Part shown: piece after piece, positions 41,212 to 51,689 of the stretch
Position numbering within the stretch: the first letter of the stretch is position 1
Layout of the letters: every line of letters starts with the position of its first letter
From: Siphonodentalium dalli
Taxonomy: Eukaryota; Mollusca; Scaphopoda; Gadilida; Siphonodentaliidae
DNA length: 64,000 nucleotides
Direction: 5' to 3'
Assembly: GCA_032622095.1 (NCBI GenBank)
Contig: CP136067.1
Location: 176,550,556 to 176,614,555 of the forward strand
Position numbers and translations under genes: made by a program
Notes under the pieces: model-generated
What the model saw: the letters and a program-made list of their open reading frames with translations, nothing else
What the model was told of the DNA's origin: nothing
Database searches by the model: none

Positions 41212-42110
41212 GACACGTCTAGATCTAGTGAAGCCGGATATACAGGAAGTGGCGTCTCGATCATACCAACATCGAGATGCGAGAAAGACGTCATTCTACT
41301 TTACGCACTTTTGAACTGGGTCAAAGTGTTTCCGTCAAAGACTATCGCTCTGATCAGAAAAGGCCTACTTGGTTATCGACAGTTTTTCACGAACGAACTG
41401 GTCCAGTGTCATACACGGTTAATGTAAATGATACTCTGTGGCAAAGGCATGTGGACCAAATTAAAGAGTCTTCGGAAACACTACAACATGAACCTAATAT
41501 CTCTGTACCTGACATTTTAAGTCAAAATCGATATTATGACATCCGTAATCACAATGAGAGTGTTGACAATGCAGAACCAAATGATGTCAGACAGAGTGAT
41601 GATACAACTGATTCAGCTGTTAATGATTCCACAGTTATGAGGCCCCCACCCCTACCCCCCTGGAATACGGAATACCACTTAACACAGAGGGTGGAATACG
41701 GAATACCAGTTAACAACCATATGGAATTTTCCAGAAAAATTTTCTATTGCCGTACGAACGCCAGTCATCATGCAGTGTCCACGTTTAAAATGATCTAAAA
41801 TGACGATGATCGACGATCTATGTCGAACCGTGAATTTATTTTGACAAAAATTGCATTTATATTATTATTATGATCATTTTTTGGAAGGTGTCGAAGGTCG
41901 GCGTACGAATACCGGTATTTTTGGAATACCGAATACCTCCTACCAGAGAGGCCGGAATACGGCGTACCTCATAACAGGGCATGGAATACGGCGTACGAAA
42001 GCCTAATGAACAATCGGATTCGTGTGAACATCGATATCCTAAACGGACAATTCGAAAACCAAGAAGGTTTGATGACTATGTTTATATCAACAATATCGGT
42101 CAACTCTAGC
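41212..42110 (+). pseudogene. pol: Element 2 integrase C-terminal tail (split)
   Basis: After the MITE, 'ELGQSVSVKDYRSDQKRPTW' is the integrase C-terminal barrel. A variable Ser/Asp-rich tail reaches about 41658. About 340 bp of foreign sequence follow, and the tail resumes near 42005 with 'RYPKRTIRKPRRFDDYV', the usual gypsy Pol ending, and a stop at about 42107. Confidence 0.75.
41659..42000. mobile_element. About 340-bp insertion with 'ggaatacgg' ends
   Basis: Left edge carries 'tggaatacggaatacc' twice. The right edge carries 'ggaatacggcgtac' twice plus 'ggcgtacgaataccggtatt'. The interior is AT-rich and non-coding. It separates two parts of the element 2 Pol tail, so it is an insertion. 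No clear TSD; class unknown. Confidence 0.5.
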
Positions 42111-42134
42111 ACTTTTCATCTAGTGTGAGGGATA

Positions 42135-42286
42135 TGTTATGTATGTCCACAGTCCAATATGGAACGCAATAGCGTGGTACGCTTTTTATGTTTACTTTGT
42201 TTATTAACTTCCGTTGACCTTTGACTTTCGCAAGAATATATGCATCGTGTTTAGATCAGAAGATTAAATATATCAAATATATAACA
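42135..42286 (+). repeat. Element 2 3' LTR
   Basis: 152 bp, matches 37845-37998 and ends ATATAACA. Followed by ACTAG and the continuation of segmental duplication copy 2. Confidence 0.88.
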
Positions 42287-42291
42287 ACTAG

Positions 42292-43390
42292 CATTACCCA
42301 GCCCCTACAATGTAGGATGTTTATCATGGATATTCATTGCATGTATATAGTCTAGATCCGTCCATCCTATAGCTGCCCTTGTATATATACGGACTACCAT
42401 AGATGGAAACTATGTATAGGATTGCAGCGACTGGATTGCGTTTGTGTCAACATTACCTATACTAATGTTTTGTAATACCACCACAACTAAACCTATTATG
42501 CAAGAAATATAGCTATATAATGCATGCATACGACATACAAATATCGTAGTGGGGTTTCGCAAATCCAACTATACCTTATCAACCTGATCAAATGTTCTCA
42601 TCTGATCAACTGGTCTCACATTTCATGATTGGTGCAACGCGCGATGTCATTAATAAGAAGTACCATTATTTTCCCCACAATATGGGCATTTCGACAATCA
42701 GAATGGTTCAAGACAAAGTTATATATGTTATATATTGTGTGGCATTTAAAGGCACGTGACGCCATGGTGACGGTTTGCGCTCCAAAATACATACAATATT
42801 ATAAGCTTTTGAATTTTTATCAGTATCGAACTAGGTCGATAAATATCTAAACTACCTTTCTGTGAGCATTATGTAACCCAAAAAAGACGCATTGAAGTAA
42901 TGAAAAATACAGCTGTAAATATGGTGTTTGTGACACAAACACAAAACAGGTATTTGTACGACATAGAACAGAAAAGAGAGTTCCTTGGTAATATATTCCT
43001 GATAACGGTAGGAATAAAGAGCGTTTGTCTGACTTCTGGCGAAAAGTTGAAAACGGCTGAAAATTGGCCGTGACTTTGGCAAGTGTTTATCAGAGCATAT
43101 GAAGCTGGCATATCAATAGTTCGTTCACTTATCGACCTATCGTATCCGTCGCTCCAAATTACATAGATAAAATGGAGGTTATATATAAATAATAATTTAA
43201 CAAACATGTGTGCTTGGGTGTTCTTTGTTGCATACAGGCAGTGTCATTCTTCGAAAGTTTCACATTTCCCACAGATGGAAAAACAAATATTTGAGAAAAA
43301 TTGCAATTATTTTTCTAAACAGAATCACTCTTTTACCCCGATAACTATACCGTACATGCCAGTTGTCCGAGAAAAAATATTAAGACACGT
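42292..43390. other. 5' flank of nrf-6-like copy B, beyond element 2
   Basis: Non-coding. It aligns in blocks with 4770-5110 and 51345-51660 ('gaactgcgtttgtgtcaaca'-like words, 'ttatttgagaaaaattgc', 'accccgataactataccgt'). Confidence 0.55.
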
Positions 43391-44222
43391 ATTAAGCCAA
43401 CGAGTGGAGTTCGACAAGGCGGAGTTCTCAGTCCTTATTTGTTTAATGTGTACATAAATGGTATAAGTGAGAGGTTGAATGAAAGCGAGAGTGGATGTGT
43501 GATAGGTGGTAAGAGAGTAAACCATTTGTCTACTTGCACCCTCTCTAGAGGGACTTCGTCGTCTCGTGAGAATATGTGAAGCCGAAGCTTTACCCATAAA
43601 TTTGGTATATAATTGCACAAAAACAGTAGGGATGGCGTTCATACCAAAATCCCTACGCCTCACGACCTTTCCAAAACTTTTTCTCATGGGTAGAGAACTT
43701 AAGTTTGTTCCCGCCTATAAATACCTTGGACATATTCTCAGAGACGATCTTATTGATGATGATGATATTATGAGGCAATATAGATCAATTTGTTCCCGTT
43801 CCAATATCCTCATGAAAAAGTTTTACAAGTGTTCATTTGATGTAAAACGCCATCTTTTTCATGCTTATATTTCATCATTATATTGTTGTACTCTGTGGGA
43901 AAATTTCACCCAGCGCAGTTACCGCAAATTAATTGTATGTTATAACAATGCCTATAGGAAGTTTATGGGGTATGAATGGAGATGTAGCGCAAGTGGGATG
44001 TATGCCAGGGATGTTGTGAGTTCTGTTCCTATGTTGATAAGAAAGAGTGTGTATGGTCTGAGAGAACGTGTGACTGAATCTGAAAATACAATTTTGCATG
44101 CAATCATTAATTCCGATTTATTTTATGAATCTTATCTTTTCAAACATTGGAAAGAAATTCTGTATTACATATAATTGATATCTCTATCATATGGGCCATT
44201 TGAGCCTGAATTAAATAAACTA
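43391..44222 (+). pseudogene. LINE-A, 5'-truncated: RT palm to 3' end
   Basis: Starts inside RT with 'GVRQGGVLSPYLFNVYINGI' (a non-LTR RT motif). The YADD segment is deleted, with a frame change near 43535. Then a 202-aa frame (43566-44174) gives the thumb and C terminus: 'FVPAYKYLGHILRDD', 'LFHAYISSLYCC', 'YNNAYRKFMGYEWR'. The third segment copy lacks this block between 'gacacgtatta' and 'ttatatatact' (about 51670-51690), so it is a discrete insertion. Family resembles CR1/RTE-like LINEs; not settled. Confidence 0.75.
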
Positions 44223-44230
44223 TATATTAT

Positions 44231-45668
44231 ATGTACTTTTTTTTTCACCTTTGGCCATTATCTGAGACCCAAATTTGTTTTCGCTTTGGCAAGTTTTTTC
44301 CGACAATTGTTCGACACCTGGAACCCTAGAAACACGAAATCGAAATATTTCGGAAGAATATTAAAATGCTCACCACTTACTGCCTATTATAGATTGTGGG
44401 TGTCGTTAGATAGGTTTGACATGGCAGTGATTGCATATGCATCATGTCCATGTAGTTTATGTTCGGAGTGGTATAGAAAACGGTGGGTGGTAGCGGGACG
44501 CCCATCTGCGTTTATTAATGAAACGTACCGCGCGTATAGAGATGACAAACGTCGTTTTCGTAGAGCTCACCGTCTTGCAGTTAAAGCTCACATGCGGAAT
44601 GCGGTGCATAACATTGAAACATTTGCTGTTAATAACCACAAGAGCTTCTGGGAAGCTGTTCGTCCCAAATCAGGTAGTAGCGTTTGTGAAGGTTCCGAAA
44701 TGGCTTTCAATGGTGTTATGTATCGGGATCCCCTCGATATTGCTAGAGGGTGGCAAAGTTATTTTTCGCAACTCTATAGAACTCAGACTCAGACTCAGAA
44801 TTCCAATCTTTTGTTCATTCCAAACTTGAGGAATACATCAAATGCAGTGATGACAAAAATGGCGACAATTACTTAACAAGCGAGGTCTCACTGGCCGAAG
44901 TCGTTAGTGCACTCAAGGGGATCAAACGAAATAAAAACTGGCGGTATTGACACATTAACAAATGAAAACATTTTGCATGCTCCTGTCGCCATTCAAAACT
45001 TATTATGTTTATTATATTATTCCATGTTCCAGTTCACGCACATTCCTCCTCTTTATGAAGAAGGGGCTTGTTGTGCCGATCTACAAAGGAGAACCAAAGC
45101 CCATTCAAGATCCAGACAGCTACCGAGCAATCACACTGCTCCCAGTGGTTTATATATAGCTATTTGAGATTATTATTCTCCGAAGGCTTATAGGCAAAGC
45201 CAAGCTTTCAATAATTTCCAAAATACCTTACAAAACGGGTTCCAGAAGGGCGTTGGTTGTTCGGTGACTGCATTCGAGTTACAGGAATGTGTCGCCTTTG
45301 CCAATTCCAATAGCTCGCGTCTTTTCACAGCATTTCTCGATTCACGAAAAACGTTTGATTGCGTATGGCACGAAGGGTTGCTCTATAAAATGTATGAAAA
45401 GGGAGTGAGAGGAGACTTCCTCAGACTTTTTCACAATATGTATACAGACGTCGAAAGTCACATACTTCATAAAGGAATTATAACTCAAGCATTCCAAATT
45501 AAACAAGGCACGATGCGAGGAGAGGTCTTATCCCCCTTCCTCTACCTTATTTTTATTGACGATCTTGTAAGTTCTCTAGCAGATCGTCCAGGTGGCCTAC
45601 ACATTAGCTCCTTAACGTTCTCATCGCCCACAACTGCGGATGACATTGCCGTCACTTCTTTGACTGAA
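44231..45668 (+). pseudogene. LINE-B, 5' portion: linker and RT fingers/palm
   Basis: The frame 44175-44876 holds the region before RT, with a Cys-bearing 'CPCSLCSEWYRKRW' and 'NNHKSFWEAVRPKSG'. Then, over several frames, RT fingers appear ('EVVSALKGIKRNK', 'GLVVPIYKGEPKPIQDPDSY'), then 'FLDSRKTFDCVWHEGL' (first Asp) and 'GTMRGEVLSPFLYLIFIDDL', and the active-site 'TADDIAVTSL' (A-D-D kept). It stops at 45668, where element 3 begins; the rest is at 50533-51300. Confidence 0.8.
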
Positions 45669-45673
45669 GGTGG
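45669..45673. other. Element 3 target-site duplication (left)
   Basis: GGTGG here and at 50533-50537, directly outside the two LTRs. Confidence 0.88.
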
Positions 45674-45843
45674 TGTTGTATTATGAGGGAGGACTTAGTT
45701 ATATGTGGAGATGTTGAAGAGATGATTGTTGCTGATATATATAATGGCGTTAACCACGCGGTCGATTTATTGTAACATAAAATATAATAACTGGTTCCTC
45801 CAAACAGCACCCTTTGCTGAACGTTAGTTATAGTTATTCAACA
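45674..45843 (-). repeat. Element 3 3' LTR
   Basis: 170 bp, indistinguishable by eye from 50363-50532. Contains a short palindromic 'gatatatataatgg' stretch. It is the 3' LTR because the gag-pol runs right to left. Confidence 0.93.
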
Positions 45844-45855
45844 TCCCCTTTTTTT
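45844..45855 (-). other. Element 3 polypurine tract
   Basis: On the element strand AAAAAAAGGGGA directly precedes the 3' LTR. Confidence 0.8.
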
Positions 45856-45913
45856 ACAAACAGGCTGTTGAACATAAACAGTTAAAATTAAATTAGCACA
45901 ATCTGGATTATGC

Positions 45914-48900
45914 TCATTCATCCGAGTATCGTTTTGGAAGTTTTACGTTTCTCCCTGATCTTGTGTGATAATGATCATTATCATTTCCAGGAGTTGGCAA
46001 TGGTGGTAACTTGTCACGGGTCTCACACACAAGTGGCTTAACTGGCTGCGAACTGCCAGTTTCGTGGTGACTGGAAGGGATAACTGGAGAAACATCGGTT
46101 TCCTGTCCAGAATCATCGCACAAACTCGTATCCTCTCTGATTTGTACTCTGTTTCGAGTAAGCACTCTGCCATTTGGCATTTCAATATCGTACGAACGAT
46201 TGCTGCGTTCCTGGATGATTTCCGCTGGGAACCACACCCTGCGCTGCTTATCGAGAACACGCACTTTCTGGCCTTGTAGCAAAGGTGCTAAACTCTTACA
46301 TTTCTGGTTCGCATATTGTTCCTGTTTATCACATTGTTGTTTAATATGATCCCTGTATATCACACCAGAATGGTCGGTGCGCTGACTGGGAAGCACTGTC
46401 GGAATCGGTCTGCCAAACATAAGCTCAGCAGGGCTCGGCATCACGTTGTCGAGCGGCGTTGCTCGAACATTTAGCAGTGCTGCATTTATATCGCTCCGAG
46501 ATTTCAAACACTTTTTGATGATTGGTTTGATGTATCGAATCTGACGTTCAATAAAACCATTTGACTGTGGGAATCTCGGACTGCTTGTGACATGCTGTAT
46601 TCCCCAAGAATCACAGAACTCATTATATCTTGTGAGATATTGTGGACCATTATCCGATACTATGATGCGAGGAACACCCAGTAAGCTTAGTACCTCCTTT
46701 GTTACTTGAACAACTGCATCAGAACTGGTTGATCGCAATTCTTTCACAACTGGATAACGACTAAAATAGTCACTGATGATCAGAAAATCTTTGCCATCTA
46801 TCTCGAACAGGTCAGTCCCTAATTTAATCCACGGAGCACTCGGCCTTTCGTGTGAGATTAGCGGTTCCTTTTGTTGCTGGGGTTGTAACTCTTGGCAATA
46901 TGAACAATTTTTACACAAGAGTTCAATGTCCTTGTTTATGTTATTCCAATAAACACTTTCTCTTGCAAGCCTTCTTGTTTTCTCAATTCCTTGGTGACTC
47001 TGATGTAACTGTTTTAAAATGTCACTGTGTCTTGATGTCGGAATTAACACTTGTCTCCCTTTGAATATTATACCATTTTCAACAGCAAGCTCATCACGAT
47101 AACTGTAATACTGTCGCAAATCCTTGGGAAGATCTTTTACCGAATCTGGCCATCCGGTAAATATGACTTCCGCCAAGCTACTGAGACTTGAATCTCGCAT
47201 TGTTTCTGTTCGCAAGTCAGCTTGCTTGTCGGGCGAGAAATTAATCATGTCCAAACGAATGTCGTCAATCACATCCAAATGGACACCGTCCACTCGTGTG
47301 TCCAGCTCGACTGCCTGACTTTTGTTAATGTTTGGTAATCTGGAAAGTGCGTCAGCCAATACCATTTCCTTGCCTGGGCGATATTTGACATCAAAGTCAT
47401 ACCCCTGCACCTTGATAAGCATCCGTTGGAGTCTTGGTGGTGCAGTATGAATGGGCTTATGGAAAATAACTTCCAATGGTTTGTGATCTGTGATGGTATT
47501 AAAATGTTTACCAAACAACAAATGTTGAAATCTCTGGATGCCATATATTACAGCAAGACATTCACGTTCTAAATTGCTGTAGTTTGATTGAGTGGGTGTT
47601 AAAGCTTTGCTCGCGAATGCTACAGGTTTCCCATTTTGAATAATTGCAGCCCCAAGGCCTCTTTCACTTGCATCAACTTCGAGAACAGTTTCAGCAGATG
47701 GGTCAAAGTATTGCAGCGCTATACTACCCGCAATAATTTCTTTCATCATCTCGAACACATGCGTATGGTCTTCCGACCATTCAAATGGGACTTCTTGTTT
47801 CAGCAAGTCACGCAATACAGATGTGTGTTCGGAAAAATTCGGAACGTGTGGTGATAAGAATGTAACCATCCCGAGGAATGTATGTAGCTCTTTTTTGTCT
47901 CTGGGAATAGGCATTTGCTTAATGTCCTCGACTTTTGTCGGATCTGGAAACACACCTTTGTCAGTGAATACTCTGCCAAAGAATGAAATGCTGTTCGTTT
48001 TAATAACGCACTTCTCCGAATTGAGCCGTAGTCCCTCCTTTCGAGCAATGTGCATAAACTTTAACAGTCTCTGGTCGTGTTGAACTTCGTCTTCGCCGTA
48101 TATGATCAGATCATCGCTTATACCTACACAGCCTTCACATTGTTCTATTATTGCATCCATTCGTTGCTGAAATAGATCTTGACTAACACATAAACCAAAT
48201 GGGAGGCGCATCCAACACCACCTTCCAAAAGGCGTTCGAAATGTGGTTAGTTCCTGGCTCTCTGTATTCAGTTTTATTCCCCAATATCCTGCTTTTGCAT
48301 CCAATTTTGAGAACACTTTGGCTTTGGCAAACTTAGGTGTAATTTCTTCAATAGTTGGAATTTTGTGCGGACATCTCTCTAAAGCTTGGTTGAGTTTCTG
48401 TGGATCCAGGCATATCCTGAGGCTCCCATCAGTTTTAGTGACATAAGTCAGTGACGAACACCATTGAGTGTGGTGATTTATTTTCCGAATTACTCCTTGC
48501 TCCTCCAATGTCTTTAAAGCATCATTTATAGGCTGTTCAAGATGCACAGATACCCGTCTAGGTGCATCAATGAAAGGATTGGCACCTTTTTTGATATGCA
48601 ATGCCTCCTCGCCTTTAAAATTACCAATTCCGTCAAAGCAATCTGGGAAGATTTTTTTAAGATCGGCTATTGATGTAACTGATGTCGTGTGAGTTGGTGA
48701 ATGTCCATTTCTGTTGTTACACATATCAGGGAATTTTATTGATTGCATTTTGCAGTCCTGTTGTTGATCGCTTTGAGTTTCTGATATCTCACATCCATAT
48801 GATCGTTTTTCAATATCATTGTGTATGTCACATTCATGTGGTCGAACATAGTTGTCCTGTCCAACACCCTGTTTACTATCACATTCCTTACTCCTAGGAA

Positions 48901-50284
48901 GAATGTCACGTTTATTGTGGTCTGATTGTTCAGATTGGCTTTCGTGTTGGTGTTTATGAATGTCACACGCAAGTGGATATTTGATAGAATCAATGTTCAG
49001 CCTCACAATATCAAGCTTTTCACAGGCTGGCAATCCCAGAATAGCAGGACCAGGCACATCTACAACATAAAACTTCTGCAGAAATGTGTCTGGTGAATCC
49101 ATCACGGAAACTTCAAATTTGATTGAACCAAAACACTTGATAGCTGTACCACTATATGATGTGAGTTTCACAGTAGGTTCATTCTCCAAAACACAGTTGA
49201 ATGGTTTATTGCCAAACATTTGTCTGTATGTTCGTAATGGAAGAGTGTTCCCCCCTGAGCCCGTGTCAACTTTAATTTTGAGGGGTCCTTTCACATGGTT
49301 GTGTTTGTTTTCCACAAATACTGTGGTATATGCTTCGATACGGTTATGCTCTTCAAATGACAAGTCACTGAGGGTGATGCAATAAAACTGCTGGCTTTGC
49401 ATGTCATTGGGAACTTGCTGATTTCTTGAATCGATATGTATTTCATCTTGTGATTTCCTTTGATAATGCTGGCTTTTATCTCTATTATGTCTGCTTGTGT
49501 CTCGCTGTCTACTATATGAGCGTCTGCGATTCTGAGAGTGAGAGCGATTTCGTTGTGGTTTTCCTCGCGGATCATCTTGACGCTGTCTCTTCCTGCAAAA
49601 ACGCTTCCAATGTCCCTTTACTCGGCAAAATTCACAAGTGTCATGAAATGCTGGGCATGATTGAGGTTTATGTTTGAGCCCACAATTTCCACAAGCTGTA
49701 TGATTCTTCACAATAGTATCAATATTCTGGTGTCCAGTATAGATTCTGCTGAGTGATTTTTTCGATAAACTCATTGCTTTATACTCGCACCCTCTTTGTA
49801 GAGCATCTTTGATTGTGTAGCCGCGCTCTTTTGACAAAAGTTCTTTTCGAAAGTCATCAAATGTCGTACTGATGATCATCATTTCAATGATTCGTTCAGT
49901 TAATTCTTCTGCAGAAAATTCACATTTCTTGGATTTTCCTCGTAACCTTGCGACAAAATCTTGCAACGACTCACTTGGCTCTTGTCGCATGTGCGCGAAC
50001 TCTAGTCGGTGAACTCTGAAACTGATGTTGATAGTAACATCCAGTTGTTGTTCCAAAAGCTGCCAAATTTTGTCAGGCACTTTGAGATCAGCATCACTCA
50101 AACCTGATGCCAATAAACGTCTCATTCCTTCGTCTCCAACGGCTATCTTTATTTTTATTGCCTGCTTTGCGGCGTCTGTGACGTCATTGTCATCTAGGAA
50201 CAGCTCCATACGTGCTTTAAAAGCTCTATATGAGTCCAAGAGTGGTTCATGAGACCAGTTTAGCTCCGGCATTCTCGTCGCCAT
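45914..50284 (-). CDS. gag-pol: Element 3 Gag-Pol polyprotein
   Basis: 1,456 aa, no stops. Gag 1-235, ending in two CCHC knuckles (C198/C201/H205/C210 and C217/C220/H225/C230), then an Arg/Ser-rich linker. Protease: 'VDTGSGG' at 339-345. RT about 555-830: 'KLDAKAGYWG' (D662) and 'GISDDLIIYG' (723-725, Ser instead of the usual Tyr-x). RNase H: D871, E907, D933. Integrase: H1094, H1097, C1127, C1130, then D1158, D1211 and E1246, and a C-terminal tail without chromodomain or PHD. All catalytic residues I can locate are present. Gag and Pol are fused in one frame, so no frameshift is needed. The start is the first Met, 78 nt inside the 5' LTR edge. It likely makes its own virus-like particles in the cytoplasm and integrates in the nucleus (family knowledge). 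Confidence 0.95.
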   Translation of the reverse strand: MATRMPELNWSHEPLLDSYRAFKARMELFLDDNDVTDAAKQAIKIKIAVGDEGMRRLLASGLSDADLKVPDKIWQLLEQQLDVTINISFRVHRLEFAHMRQEPSESLQDFVARLRGKSKKCEFSAEELTERIIEMMIISTTFDDFRKELLSKERGYTIKDALQRGCEYKAMSLSKKSLSRIYTGHQNIDTIVKNHTACGNCGLKHKPQSCPAFHDTCEFCRVKGHWKRFCRKRQRQDDPRGKPQRNRSHSQNRRRSYSRQRDTSRHNRDKSQHYQRKSQDEIHIDSRNQQVPNDMQSQQFYCITLSDLSFEEHNRIEAYTTVFVENKHNHVKGPLKIKVDTGSGGNTLPLRTYRQMFGNKPFNCVLENEPTVKLTSYSGTAIKCFGSIKFEVSVMDSPDTFLQKFYVVDVPGPAILGLPACEKLDIVRLNIDSIKYPLACDIHKHQHESQSEQSDHNKRDILPRSKECDSKQGVGQDNYVRPHECDIHNDIEKRSYGCEISETQSDQQQDCKMQSIKFPDMCNNRNGHSPTHTTSVTSIADLKKIFPDCFDGIGNFKGEEALHIKKGANPFIDAPRRVSVHLEQPINDALKTLEEQGVIRKINHHTQWCSSLTYVTKTDGSLRICLDPQKLNQALERCPHKIPTIEEITPKFAKAKVFSKLDAKAGYWGIKLNTESQELTTFRTPFGRWCWMRLPFGLCVSQDLFQQRMDAIIEQCEGCVGISDDLIIYGEDEVQHDQRLLKFMHIARKEGLRLNSEKCVIKTNSISFFGRVFTDKGVFPDPTKVEDIKQMPIPRDKKELHTFLGMVTFLSPHVPNFSEHTSVLRDLLKQEVPFEWSEDHTHVFEMMKEIIAGSIALQYFDPSAETVLEVDASERGLGAAIIQNGKPVAFASKALTPTQSNYSNLERECLAVIYGIQRFQHLLFGKHFNTITDHKPLEVIFHKPIHTAPPRLQRMLIKVQGYDFDVKYRPGKEMVLADALSRLPNINKSQAVELDTRVDGVHLDVIDDIRLDMINFSPDKQADLRTETMRDSSLSSLAEVIFTGWPDSVKDLPKDLRQYYSYRDELAVENGIIFKGRQVLIPTSRHSDILKQLHQSHQGIEKTRRLARESVYWNNINKDIELLCKNCSYCQELQPQQQKEPLISHERPSAPWIKLGTDLFEIDGKDFLIISDYFSRYPVVKELRSTSSDAVVQVTKEVLSLLGVPRIIVSDNGPQYLTRYNEFCDSWGIQHVTSSPRFPQSNGFIERQIRYIKPIIKKCLKSRSDINAALLNVRATPLDNVMPSPAELMFGRPIPTVLPSQRTDHSGVIYRDHIKQQCDKQEQYANQKCKSLAPLLQGQKVRVLDKQRRVWFPAEIIQERSNRSYDIEMPNGRVLTRNRVQIREDTSLCDDSGQETDVSPVIPSSHHETGSSQPVKPLVCETRDKLPPLPTPGNDNDHYHTRSGRNVKLPKRYSDE

Positions 50285-50349
50285 TTTGCTTCAATTCTCT
50301 CACCTCGACACTTTATAACGGTCTGCGTGTTTAGATAAAACAACTTTTT

Positions 50350-50362
50350 ACCGCTGCCACCA
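50350..50362 (-). other. Element 3 primer-binding site
   Basis: On the element strand TGGTGGCAGCGGT follows the 5' LTR immediately. The TGG start fits pairing with a tRNA CCA end. The tRNA is not identified. Confidence 0.7.
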
Positions 50363-50532
50363 TGTTGTATTATGAGGGAGGACTTAGTTATATGTGGAGA
50401 TGTTGAAGAGATGATTGTTGCTGATATATATAATGGCGTTAACCACGCGGTCGATTTATTGTAACATAAAATATAATAACTGGTTCCTCCAAACAGCACC
50501 CTTTGCTGAACGTTAGTTATAGTTATTCAACA
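50363..50532 (-). repeat. Element 3 5' LTR
   Basis: 170 bp, identical by eye to 45674-45843. Right-hand TSD GGTGG at 50533-50537. Confidence 0.93.
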
Positions 50533-51300
50533 GGTGGCAGTCGGAGACTTATCAACATATGCTTTGCGTACATCATTAAATGGCGTTTTCAATTTTCAGT
50601 CAAAAAAAGCAAAGTCGTTATTTTTAACGATCGCAACGTTGGGAACTTGGGACCACATCACACGAGTCATTTTTATCTTGGACCAGGTTCTATATCTGTA
50701 GTAAAAATGACTCACCTCGGCATAATTCAGGCTCACACACACCAACATAGAACGAGCCTCTCAAACTCTACGCAAATGCTACTTCGCTGATTGTCGATCT
50801 CCAATCTCCAAAGATTTTAGCCCTATGACCAACCTAAAACTTCTCACTCACGTCGTCACTCCTAAATCACTTTACGGTTGCGAGATGTGGTGGGATCTGA
50901 CAAAAACTAATATGAAAATGCTAGAAAGAGCTTATCGCATGTGTATTAAAACATGCAACACATTCCTCAGAGATTCTCTCACTCTCCCTGCTTAGTATTC
51001 TGCCAATCCAATATGAAATTGAGCGCAGAATGTTACTGTTCCTAGGCACATTGGTACATTCACCGAGTAATCACCGAGTAATCACCGAGTAATCACAGGC
51101 ATGCTCTAGAAATATTTTTATTCAATCTCCAAGGTAACCTCATTTATGGTCGCACAGAAACAGGCTTCCTCAAGGAAATAACTAGAATCCTTAAAACGTA
51201 TGATTTGTATGACATTCTCGTAACAGTTGCTAACTCAGGCATATTTCCGTCTCTAGTAACGTGGAAGCGATTGAATAAAGAAAGACGTGTTGCCCATTAC
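50533..51300 (+). pseudogene. LINE-B, 3' portion: RT thumb
   Basis: Continues in the same reading phase as 45657-45673 if one GGTGG is ignored. 'KKSKVVIFNDRNV' and 'VVKMTHLGII' are the RT motifs after the ADD box. It then decays through several frames ('SLYGCEMWWDLTKTN', 'MLERAYRMCIKTC'). A 12-bp triplication 'caccgagtaat' is at 51060-51092. It ends near 51300, where segment copy 3 starts. Confidence 0.75.
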
Positions 51301-51309
51301 TCACGTGAG

Positions 51310-51670
51310 ATATATTATATGTAATAGGATTAAAAGATACAATAGCATTACCCAGCCCCAAAAATGCAGGATGTTTATCATGGATATTCATTGCATGTCT
51401 ACATGTATATAGTCTAGATCCGTCCATTATAATAGCTGCCCTGTGTGGTATATATATGGACTACCATTATAGATGGAAACTATGTACAGGATTGCCGTGA
51501 CTGAATTGCGTTTGTGTCAACACTATCTATACTTATGGTGTGTTTAACCCTGAAAGGTAACGTCGCCCAGAAAAAAAATTATTTGAGAAAAATTGCAATT
51601 ATTTTTTCTAAACAGAATCGCTCTTTTACCCCGATAACTATACCGTGCATGCCAGATTTTCGGAAATAAA
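51310..51670. repeat. Segmental duplication, partial copy 3
   Basis: Shares 'aggattaaaagatacaatag' joined directly to 'cattacccagcccc' (the element 2 empty site), then 'atggatattcattgcatgt', 'tagtctagatccgtccat', 'gactgaattgcgtttgtgtc' and 'accccgataactataccgt' with copies 1 and 2. It has no gene. Confidence 0.75.
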
Positions 51671-51689
51671 ATTAAGACACGTATTATTA

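Larger units (their letters stand above)
37845..42286 (+). mobile_element. Ty3/gypsy LTR retrotransposon (element 2), decayed
   Basis: Short LTRs (154 and 152 bp, TGTTATG...ATATAACG/A) enclose a degraded gag-pol in several frames. The flanking 5-mers are AATAG (37840-37844) and ACTAG (42287-42291), a TSD with one mismatch. The empty site is seen in the third segment copy near 51340-51350. Most of gag and the primer-binding site are missing. A piggyBac-like MITE (40816-41207) and a roughly 340-bp insertion (about 41659-42000) interrupt the integrase tail. Confidence 0.88.
35278..43335. repeat. Segmental duplication, copy 2 (interrupted by element 2)
   Basis: Corresponds to 1616-1650 plus about 2225-5110. 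Element 2 (37845-42286) split its 5' flank: 'aggattaaaagatacaatag' before it and 'cattacccagcccc' after it are contiguous in the third copy at 51329-51365. Confidence 0.75.
45674..50532 (-). mobile_element. Ty3/gypsy LTR retrotransposon (element 3), apparently intact
   Basis: 4,859 bp on the minus strand. LTRs of 170 bp at both ends (TGTTGAATAAC...ATACAACA on the element strand) look identical base for base, and the 5-bp TSD GGTGG is exact. A single 1,456-codon gag-pol frame fills the interior. The primer-binding site and purine tract are in place. It sits inside the RT of LINE-B without loss of LINE sequence. The evidence points to a very recent insertion. Confidence 0.95.

Noticed and set aside
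44175-44876. Host gene at 44175-44876
   Set aside because: It lies directly upstream of RT finger motifs in the same strand and recurs as scraps elsewhere; it is part of LINE-B.
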